Source: Petrimonas sp. (lineage in GTDB: Bacteria; Bacteroidota; Bacteroidia; Bacteroidales; Dysgonomonadaceae). From it: a stretch of 64,000 nt of DNA. The stretch lies in the NCBI GenBank assembly GCA_012839475.1, contig DUNG01000016.1, positions 147,507-211,506 on the forward strand, written 5' to 3'. Position 1 is the first letter of the stretch; every line of letters starts with the position of its first letter. A model generated the notes under the pieces. It saw only the letters and a list, made by a program, of their open reading frames with translations. It made no database searches and was not told where the DNA came from. Made by a program: the position numbers and the translations under genes. Below are positions 9,969-16,457 of the stretch, piece after piece.

Positions 9969-10034
9969 GCTTTTTTAGCGATTCCACCGAAGGGTAAGGC
10001 TAAAAAAGAGCGTTTTAAAGCACCTACCCGCGTT

Positions 10035-10727
10035 TTAAAGCACCTGCCCCAACGTGGCGACGCTTATCGTCACCTCCTTACACGCTTGCAGCGCCAGGCC
10101 GCACGCCTCAATGGTGGATCCGGTGGTGATCACGTCATCCACCAACAGGAGGTGCTTCCCCTCGTATAGCGCGCCATCCACCACCTCAAAGATGCCCTTC
10201 ACGTTCTCCCACCGCTGCGTTTTGGTTCTTTTCGTCTGGGTTGGGTTGAAGATAACGCGTACCAGGTTGCCGGTTGAAACCGGTAGCGAGGTGGCCTCGG
10301 ATAACCCCCGGGCGATCATTTCCGCCTGGTTGTACCCCCGCTCCTTCTCCCTCCTGGGGTGCAGCGGCACGGGAACAATCCAGTCGATGGGGTTCAGAAA
10401 GTCACTCCCCAGCATGTCCCTACCAAACAACCTTCCCAGCAACAGCCCAATCTCCCATCTTCCATGATACTTGAGATGGTGGATTAAAGGCCCCAGCATC
10501 CCCTCCTTGGAGTAAATGCAGTAAGTGGCAATCCGTTCAAACGGAATCCGGGCAGCCATAAGCTGCTCAGCCCCGTTCTCCCTCTCCAGGTAGTTATGGG
10601 TCCTCGGCAGCTGGTAGAGGCACTTCAAGCAGACCCCTTCCTCATTGTTCAACAGCTCGGCACCGCAAACCACACACGCGTGGGGATAAAAGAGGGTAAC
10701 CAGCTCGTTTACCAACGACCTATTCAT
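10035..10727 (-). CDS. ComF-family phosphoribosyltransferase-like protein
   Basis: This 230-aa protein has an N-terminal zinc-ribbon-like pair of CxxC motifs (Cys18/21 and Cys33/36) and a C-terminal phosphoribosyltransferase fold with a PRPP-type motif, LLLVDDVITTGST, at about 193-205. A GYNQAEMIARGL helix, typical of the ComF family, lies between. In competent bacteria ComF acts in DNA uptake; in Bacteroidota the role is not established. The ATG at 10725-10727 overlaps the recX stop (ATGA), which favours this start over a longer upstream one. It is the last gene of a prmC-recX-comF operon. Confidence 0.88.
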   Translation of the reverse strand: MNRSLVNELVTLFYPHACVVCGAELLNNEEGVCLKCLYQLPRTHNYLERENGAEQLMAARIPFERIATYCIYSKEGMLGPLIHHLKYHGRWEIGLLLGRLFGRDMLGSDFLNPIDWIVPVPLHPRREKERGYNQAEMIARGLSEATSLPVSTGNLVRVIFNPTQTKRTKTQRWENVKGIFEVVDGALYEGKHLLLVDDVITTGSTIEACGLALQACKEVTISVATLGQVL

Positions 10728-11215
10728 CGCTCCTGCTCCTTTTTCACCTGTTCCAGGCAGCGCCTGATCTCCTCCATGCTGAAACCCCTCCCCAAGGCAA
10801 AGCGAATCAGCTTCCCCTCTTTCTCGTACGCGGAAGCCCCGGTAACAGTGGGCCACTTTTTCTTCAACAGGTCTGGAAGAGAGGCCGATAACTCCTCCTC
10901 TGAGAAATCCATGAACGCCTGCTCGATAATCTCCCCGGGGAGTTGCTTCTGATGCAGCGCGAGCTCGATCTTCTTTCTACCCCAGCGGTTAAAGCGCAAC
11001 TTATCGCTGATAAAACCGCGGGTGTAACGCGCCTCGTCAATGAAATGATTCTCTTTAAGCTTTTGGACAACCGCCTCCTCCCCCTCCTCCGAAAGTTCCA
11101 TCCCCCGAAGTTTTTGGCGAATATCGAACACGCAATACTCGCCGCGTGAACAGAGTCGGGTCATCCGTTTATAGGCCTGTTTAACCATCGTTTCCATCTC
11201 CCGTTGTTCCATCAT
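10724..11215 (-). CDS. recX: RecX-family regulatory protein
   Basis: This 163-aa helical-repeat protein matches RecX, which modulates RecA filaments. The evidence is LCSRGEYCVFDIRQKLRG near residue 21, the pattern VVQKLKENHFIDEARYTRGFISDK (diagnostic of the RecX three-helix repeats, about 49-72), KLRFNRWGRKKIELALHQK, and a C-terminal RGFSMEEIRRCLEQ. The length is usual. It starts 3 bp after prmC and its stop overlaps the comF start. MMEQREMETM offers two further possible starts. Confidence 0.88.
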   Translation of the reverse strand: MMEQREMETMVKQAYKRMTRLCSRGEYCVFDIRQKLRGMELSEEGEEAVVQKLKENHFIDEARYTRGFISDKLRFNRWGRKKIELALHQKQLPGEIIEQAFMDFSEEELSASLPDLLKKKWPTVTGASAYEKEGKLIRFALGRGFSMEEIRRCLEQVKKEQER

Positions 11216-11218
11216 TTT

Positions 11219-12301
11219 TCATTGTTTTATCGCCCGGACCATCCGCGGGTTGCCGGCCATGTCGCTTCGTAACTCCACATCGCGGTACCCTCTCTCGTAG
11301 AGCATAGCCCGCACCTCCTCTCCTTTGTTCCGATTGACCTCGAAAAAGAGAAGCCCCCCCTCGCCGAGAAGACCCAACGAAAGGTGGGCGATCCGCTCGT
11401 AAAACAGCAGCGGGGTAGAATCGGGTACGAACAACGCTTCGGACGGCTCGAAATGCAACACGTTTGCCTCCATTTGCTCCCGTTCCGTTTCAAGCACGTA
11501 AGGGGGGTTGCTGATGACCGCGTGAAAAGAGCCGTCCTCAAAAGCTGGCGTGGAACCAACGGCAGGAGAAGCTCCTTTGCAAGTAGTAGAGCCGGTAATC
11601 CCGCTGGCAACCGGGTTAGAGATGGATGGGGACACGGCTAAGGGCGTTAAGATGTCCTGCACGAAAAAATGGACGTTCACCCCATTTTCATGGGCGTTGC
11701 GTCTTGCCACCGCGATCGCCCTCTCCGAAACGTCACAGGCGTACACCTCACTCTCCGGACGCCGCTTACCCAGGGTAATCGCGATACAACCACTCCCGGT
11801 TCCCACGTCGAGCAGCTTAAGCTTCCCGGGAGGAAGCTCATCCAACACCCACTCCACCAGCTCTTCCGTTTCCGGCCGCGGGATCAACACGTCGGGGGTA
11901 ACCTTAAGCATCAGCCCGTGGAACTCGGTCCGCCCCACGATATACTGCATCGGCTCCCCGGTCTTCAATCGCTCAACCACCTCCACTACCGCGGCCACTT
12001 TGCCGACATCCCAGAACGGGGTATCCCTCCCCCCGTCATCCATGATAAACGATTCGCACGCGACGCTCTCAGGTCGAAAGAACGGGGTATCACCGCCCCC
12101 TTCGTTCATGAAAAACGAAGCCGCCCGGCGGTAAGTAGCAGATAAATGATTACATTTGCCCGTGGCAACCATGGTGGGGAGCCCATCGCGCAATTCATGA
12201 AGCAGCAGCCGAGAGAGCGCGACAATCTCTCCCGGCGAGTAGAGTTCGCTCAGCTCACGCTGAAGGTAGCGAGCCAGTCGTTGCATGGGGACCAACGCCA
12301 T
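11219..12301 (-). CDS. prmC: Peptide-release-factor glutamine N5-methyltransferase with in-frame insertions
   Basis: This would methylate the GGQ glutamine of release factors, using SAM. It shows the N-terminal helical domain, then GEPMQYIVGRTEFHG and LIPRPETEELV. The SAM-binding motif is LLDVGTGSGCIAI and the catalytic motif is NPPYV, followed by the usual C-terminal strand pair. At 360 aa it is about 80 longer than usual. Two segments explain this. One is between the N-terminal helices and GEPMQYI (about residues 58-98) and contains two related copies of F-M-(N/D)-(E/D)-G-G-x-D-T-P-F. The other is an S/T/G/P-rich stretch (about 222-253) between the SAM domain and NPPYV. The catalytic motifs are intact. 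ATG 12286 (MQRLARYL) is an alternative start. First gene of prmC-recX-comF. Confidence 0.92.
   Translation of the reverse strand: MALVPMQRLARYLQRELSELYSPGEIVALSRLLLHELRDGLPTMVATGKCNHLSATYRRAASFFMNEGGGDTPFFRPESVACESFIMDDGGRDTPFWDVGKVAAVVEVVERLKTGEPMQYIVGRTEFHGLMLKVTPDVLIPRPETEELVEWVLDELPPGKLKLLDVGTGSGCIAITLGKRRPESEVYACDVSERAIAVARRNAHENGVNVHFFVQDILTPLAVSPSISNPVASGITGSTTCKGASPAVGSTPAFEDGSFHAVISNPPYVLETEREQMEANVLHFEPSEALFVPDSTPLLFYERIAHLSLGLLGEGGLLFFEVNRNKGEEVRAMLYERGYRDVELRSDMAGNPRMVRAIKQ
12013..12118. repeat. Degenerate 40-bp direct repeat inside prmC
   Basis: Two 40-bp units, 12013-12052 and 12079-12118, match at about 33 of 40 positions and are spaced 66 bp apart, so the reading frame is preserved. 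The second contains a 7-bp inverted repeat (CTTCGTT/AACGAAG at 12100-12120). They encode the duplicated Gly-rich segment that is not part of a normal PrmC. Confidence 0.75.
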
Positions 12302-12329
12302 AAGTTGCTATTTAGACCAATTTGTTACA

Positions 12330-12337
12330 CAAAGATA
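12330..12337 (-). promoter_or_regulatory. Putative -7 box for the prmC-recX-comF operon
   Basis: On the minus strand this is TATCTTTG, a full match to TAnnTTTG, 28 bp upstream of the prmC start. It sits in the 42-bp gap between the divergent prmC and ribD genes. No convincing -33 element is seen, and I found no FMN riboswitch-like structure in the gap. Confidence 0.5.
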
Positions 12338-12343
12338 CACAAA

Positions 12344-13411
12344 ATGACGGTTCACACGGAATTTATGCGCCGCTGCTTTCAACTGGCCCGCAAAGGCGAG
12401 GGGGTCACCCATCCCAATCCCATGGTGGGTGCCGTGGTGGTGCATGCCGGCAAGATCATCGGGGAGGGATATCACCGGCGATACGGTGAAGCCCATGCCG
12501 AGGTGAACGCCATCACCGCCGTCAAGGATATGTCACTGCTGCCCCATTCCACCCTGTACGTGTCGCTGGAGCCCTGTTCGCACCAGGGCAAGACGCCGCC
12601 ATGCACGGAACTGATCGCCGAGAAGAGGATACCCAAGGTAGTCGTCGCCACCCGCGACCCCAACCCCAAAGTGGCCGGGAAAGGGTTGGCGCGGATGAGG
12701 GAACATGGCATCAAAGTGGTCGAGGGGGTCCTGGAGGAGGAGGCCCGTGCATTGAACCGCGCATTTTTCGTGAACCAGCTGCTTGAACGGCCTTACGTGA
12801 TCTTAAAATGGGCGCAAAGCCGGGATGGCTTCATTGACCGGATCAGGAGCTCTCGCGATGAGCGGCCAGCCAGATTATCCAACGATCTGACCAGCTGCCT
12901 CGCGCACCTGCTCCGAACCCGCGTTCAGGGTGTAATAGTGGGTACCCGGACGGCGCTGCTCGACGATCCCAGGCTCACGGTTCGCCATTGGTACGGGCAT
13001 CAACCCACCCGGGTAGTGATCGACCGGATGAACCGGATACCCAACGAATCGGCACTTTTTGACGGGTCGGCTCCCACCATCGTCTTCACCGAATCGGTAT
13101 CGCCCGCCAGGAGTGAGAAACCGGGGGTAAAACAGATAAAAACAGACTTCTCGAAAGAGGCGATCCAACGGCTATTGCAGCAGTTGTACGACGAAGAAAT
13201 ACTGACGTTACTGGTGGAGGGAGGAAGCCGGCTGCTCACCTCGTTTATCGAGCAGCAGCTGTGGGATGAGGCCTACGTGGAGACCTCCGGTAAGGTACTC
13301 CATTCGGGCATCAAGGCACCCTGCATAGAGGGGTTCACGGTAAGCAACGAACGCTTCTTACATGCTTCACGGCTCCATTTAAAGAATCAAATAACTCGAA
13401 ATTTTCTTTAA
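12344..13411 (+). CDS. ribD: Bifunctional riboflavin deaminase/reductase
   Basis: This 355-aa enzyme deaminates the pyrimidine intermediate and reduces its ribosyl chain in riboflavin synthesis. The deaminase domain (1-145) has the zinc motif HAEVNA (His51, Glu53) and PCSHQGKTPPC (Cys78, Cys87). The reductase domain (about 146-355) shows RPYVILKWAQSRDG, VIVGTRTALLDDPRLTVR and a glycine-rich LLVEGGSRLLTSF. ATG 12344 is chosen because it gives the family's normal N-terminus; an upstream in-frame extension would overlap prmC. It is transcribed divergently from prmC. No other rib genes are in the window. Confidence 0.95.
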   Translation: MTVHTEFMRRCFQLARKGEGVTHPNPMVGAVVVHAGKIIGEGYHRRYGEAHAEVNAITAVKDMSLLPHSTLYVSLEPCSHQGKTPPCTELIAEKRIPKVVVATRDPNPKVAGKGLARMREHGIKVVEGVLEEEARALNRAFFVNQLLERPYVILKWAQSRDGFIDRIRSSRDERPARLSNDLTSCLAHLLRTRVQGVIVGTRTALLDDPRLTVRHWYGHQPTRVVIDRMNRIPNESALFDGSAPTIVFTESVSPARSEKPGVKQIKTDFSKEAIQRLLQQLYDEEILTLLVEGGSRLLTSFIEQQLWDEAYVETSGKVLHSGIKAPCIEGFTVSNERFLHASRLHLKNQITRNFL

Positions 13412-13448
13412 ATATCCATTTTAATATGGTTATAGAGAAAAATCTTTC

Positions 13449-13456
13449 TACTTTTG
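13449..13456 (+). promoter_or_regulatory. Putative -7 box for the DUF6242 gene
   Basis: TACTTTTG fits TAnnTTTG and lies 37 bp upstream of the ATG at 13494, in an AT-rich 82-bp gap after ribD. No strong -33 element. Confidence 0.45.
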
Positions 13457-13493
13457 TACAACGTAATACGGGATATACTATTGCTTGAAACAG

Positions 13494-14846
13494 ATGAGAT
13501 GTACATACTTTCTATGGCTGCTCGTGGCAACCGTGAATTTGCTGTTGTGGACCTCATGCCTTGGTTCTTCCGATAAGGAATATGACTATTCTCCCAACGC
13601 GCAGATTTATGCCTTCTCGCTGACCTCCAGGGCAGATACGGCCGGGGTACTGAACGCGACCGAGTTCTCGATTGATCAGGTGGGCGGAAGGATATTCAAC
13701 AAGGAGCCGCTGCCCTACCTCTTTCACGTGGATAGCGCGATGTTAAGCATCAGCAGCTCCAGCAGCTATATCCCTTTCCATCAGATAGCCATCACGTTGA
13801 GCGGCGCACTTGGAGACAGCACCTACCTCTGGAGCAGATCAGATTCGGTGCCCATCAACCGGTTAAAAGCGATCACGACCACCGCCCAGGATGGTTTTTA
13901 CACGAAGACATACGCGTTTCAACTCAATATTCACCAGCAAGACCCGTATATCCTCTCGTGGGAGAGGAAGGCAGATTACCTCCTATCACCTCCCCCGGAG
14001 CAAAGAAGTATTGCTTTCAACGACCGCTTCATCACCTATTACAGAACAGAAAGCGGCCTGAAAGCCACCGCCTCGGCAGATGGTTATGCATGGAGCGAGC
14101 TGGACGAACTACAAGGGCTGCCTACCTCGGTTCGACTGAGCACGTTGACCCCCGTGAAAGGTACGATATACATCCTTGATGAAGGGGGAGGGGTACATGC
14201 ATCGACAGACGGCACCTCGTGGGGCAAGGTAGAGACGGGCCACAGGGTGAAAAACCTATACGGGATCCTTCCAGGTGCCACGGTGGGATCCGTCTTGATA
14301 GCCGTGGAAGAGGGCGGCTCACTCCGTTTCGCGGTGACCGACGATTTCTCTGAAGCAGCGCTGTTAAACCAAGTACCCGATAAGATGCCGTGGTTGGAGT
14401 TCACCTCTACCAGCATCGAGAGTAAACATTCTTACGCTATCAGGTACATCATGCTGACTGACGGGATCAGGCAAGACGGTTTTTGGAACGATGAGTTGTG
14501 GATCCTTCAAAAGAAGGATGACGAGATCACCTACATCTCCAAAAAGCTCCCCTACCCCGTGAAAGGGAGCAGCCTGTTTTACTACGACAACCGACTCTAC
14601 CTGATGACCTTACTGGAAGGGAAGAACGTTTTCCTGTTCTCTAACAACTACGGGTTGGACTGGGTGGTTGCCGGTGAGAACCAGGCGTTTCCGGTTGGAG
14701 GGAAATTCACCCCACGAACCAACGCCTCGGTAATGATTGATGATGCAAACAACATATGGATATTCGGCGGAATATCCGCGTACCCGCCTCATCCCACGCT
14801 CGTTGACGTGTGGAAGGGGAGGTTGAATAAATTTTCGATGGAGTAA
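13494..14846 (+). CDS. DUF6242-type lipoprotein
   Basis: This 450-aa predicted lipoprotein has a signal peptide with hydrophobic core YFLWLLVATVNLLL and a lipobox-like WTSC. The middle and C-terminal parts contain repeated short blade-like segments with S/T-D-G-W/S patterns (SADGYAWSEL, STDGTSWGKV, SNNYGLDWVV, NNIWIFGG). These suggest a beta-propeller like that of sialidase/BNR-repeat proteins. The layout resembles DUF6242 proteins of Bacteroidales, whose function is unknown. The frame is open from a TTG at 13485, but ATG 13494 is preferred. It heads a run that continues into the DUF6089, uppS, bamA and ompH genes. Confidence 0.75.
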   Translation: MRCTYFLWLLVATVNLLLWTSCLGSSDKEYDYSPNAQIYAFSLTSRADTAGVLNATEFSIDQVGGRIFNKEPLPYLFHVDSAMLSISSSSSYIPFHQIAITLSGALGDSTYLWSRSDSVPINRLKAITTTAQDGFYTKTYAFQLNIHQQDPYILSWERKADYLLSPPPEQRSIAFNDRFITYYRTESGLKATASADGYAWSELDELQGLPTSVRLSTLTPVKGTIYILDEGGGVHASTDGTSWGKVETGHRVKNLYGILPGATVGSVLIAVEEGGSLRFAVTDDFSEAALLNQVPDKMPWLEFTSTSIESKHSYAIRYIMLTDGIRQDGFWNDELWILQKKDDEITYISKKLPYPVKGSSLFYYDNRLYLMTLLEGKNVFLFSNNYGLDWVVAGENQAFPVGGKFTPRTNASVMIDDANNIWIFGGISAYPPHPTLVDVWKGRLNKFSME

Positions 14847-14870
14847 ACATTCTCTGTTGATGCATACTTT

Positions 14871-15608
14871 ATGAATCGGTTTCACGTTATGGTAATGATG
14901 AAACGAGAGATTCATATCCTATTCGTCGTGCTAGGCATCTTGGTATGGCCCACCCACGGGAAGCTCTTCTCACAGGAACGCTTCCCGAAAAAGCACAAGT
15001 ACGAAATAGGGACTGCATTGGGGGCCTCCACCTATATAGGCGATGCCAACCCGAAGAACCCCTTCCTCTACCCGGGAGTGGCCGGAGGCCTCCTTTTTCG
15101 TTACAACCCCAGCATGCAATGGGCGCTGAAGGCGAATATTTTGGGAGGGGCCATATCGGGCGACACGAACCGTTCCGGCAATCGTTTCCCGGGGGGTCGG
15201 CACGACACCTTTCAGCGTACGGTCCTGGATGTGGGTGCTCAGGTTGAGTTCCATTTTTTCCGGTTCGGCACCGAACGGAGGTACCTTGGTACCGTACCCT
15301 ATACCCCCTACCTGTTTACCGGAACGGGGGTGACAATGGCAACGGGGAAGAAGCCGCTGTATGGAATACATGTACCCCTTGGTTTCGGGTTTAAATACAG
15401 GTGCCATAACAGGGTGAACATCGGCGCGGAAGTATCGGCGCGAAAACTGTTCAGGGATGACTTAGATGCAACGAAAGCTCACCCCGGGTGGAGTCTTGAC
15501 GCGCCTTTCGGTATCAAGAGCAGCCCCTTGAAAAACCAGGACTGGTACACGTTCGCGTTGATTTACATGACCTGGGATTTCGGGTTGCGAGAGGATCCCT
15601 GTCGCTGA
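14871..15608 (+). CDS. DUF6089-type outer membrane beta-barrel protein
   Basis: This 245-aa protein has an N-terminal hydrophobic signal (HILFVVLGILVW) followed by alternating-hydrophobic strands typical of an 8-strand barrel: KYEIGTALGASTYIGD, GGLLFRYNPSMQWALKANI, AQVEFHFF, VPLGFGFKYR, VNIGAEVSARKLF. The layout matches DUF6089 proteins found just upstream of uppS and bamA in Bacteroidales. A role in outer-membrane assembly is suggested only by that neighbourhood. ATGs at 14871, 14889, 14895 and 14898 are all possible starts; the signal peptide is kept with any of them. It ends 21 bp before uppS. Confidence 0.75.
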   Translation: MNRFHVMVMMKREIHILFVVLGILVWPTHGKLFSQERFPKKHKYEIGTALGASTYIGDANPKNPFLYPGVAGGLLFRYNPSMQWALKANILGGAISGDTNRSGNRFPGGRHDTFQRTVLDVGAQVEFHFFRFGTERRYLGTVPYTPYLFTGTGVTMATGKKPLYGIHVPLGFGFKYRCHNRVNIGAEVSARKLFRDDLDATKAHPGWSLDAPFGIKSSPLKNQDWYTFALIYMTWDFGLREDPCR

Positions 15609-15629
15609 CTTTAACATGTTGTAATAGAT

Positions 15630-16427
15630 ATGTCGTTGATAGACCGTATTAATCCCAAGCGCCTCCCCGCCCATGTAGCGATTATCATGGACGGTAACGG
15701 GCGTTGGGCTATATCCAGGGAACTGGAAAGAGTGGAAGGGCATAAAGAGGGTGTCGCCTCGATCCGCAAGGTAATGGAAGCGGCCAGGAAGCTGGGCATC
15801 CCCTACCTCACGCTATACGCTTTCTCCACGGAGAACTGGGATCGCCCGGCCGAAGAGGTGAATAGCTTGATGGACTTGATGGTACATGCCATCGCCGAAG
15901 AGACGGAGGAGCTGAAGAAGAACCACGTGAAGGTCCACTGTATTGGTGATATTGACCGGCTGCCGGACTATGCCCGCACCGCGTTAGACAAATGCATCCG
16001 GGAGACGGCAAGCTGCACCAAATTTAACATGATCATCGCGTTGAGTTACTCATCGAAATGGGAGCTCACCCAGGCCACCCGGCAAATCGTGAGGGAGGTA
16101 ATCAACGGGGAGCTCCGGGAGAGCGACATCGACGAGGAAACCGTTACCAGCAGGCTAACTACCAGGGGCATACCCAACCCCGACCTGCTAATCCGGACCG
16201 GTGGGGAGTTGCGAATCAGTAACTTCATGCTATGGCAGTGCGCCTACTCGGAGTTCTACTTCACCGACACCTACTGGCCCGATTTCGGGGAGGAGGACTT
16301 TTACAAGGCCATCCTGGAGTTCCAGGGACGCGAGAGGCGTTACGGCAAGACGAGCGAGCAGCTGGTGCCTGACCTGCTCTCAAGTGATGCGGTAACAGAC
16401 GACGATTTATCAGCCACGCTGAACTAA
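15630..16427 (+). CDS. uppS: Isoprenyl transferase (undecaprenyl diphosphate synthase)
   Basis: This 265-aa cis-prenyltransferase would extend farnesyl diphosphate with isopentenyl diphosphate to make the C55 lipid carrier for peptidoglycan and glycan synthesis. The substrate-binding motif HVAIIMDGNGRWA (catalytic Asp21) is complete. The family motifs TLYAFSTENWDRP and the C-terminal PNPDLLIRTGGELRISNFMLWQ block (with downstream YSEFYFTDTYWPDF) are also present. The length is normal. It is followed 30 bp later by bamA, a linkage common in Bacteroidota and in the E. coli uppS-bamA region. Confidence 0.96.
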   Translation: MSLIDRINPKRLPAHVAIIMDGNGRWAISRELERVEGHKEGVASIRKVMEAARKLGIPYLTLYAFSTENWDRPAEEVNSLMDLMVHAIAEETEELKKNHVKVHCIGDIDRLPDYARTALDKCIRETASCTKFNMIIALSYSSKWELTQATRQIVREVINGELRESDIDEETVTSRLTTRGIPNPDLLIRTGGELRISNFMLWQCAYSEFYFTDTYWPDFGEEDFYKAILEFQGRERRYGKTSEQLVPDLLSSDAVTDDDLSATLN

Positions 16428-16457
16428 AAAACAGTTAGGGAAAAGAAACAGATCACC

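Noticed and set aside
12302..12343. FMN riboswitch before ribD
   Set aside because: The 42-bp gap is too short and lacks the conserved RFN sequence blocks.
12146..12343. N-terminal extension of RibD
   Set aside because: The upstream frame is open but overlaps prmC on the other strand. The family N-terminus begins at the ATG at 12344.
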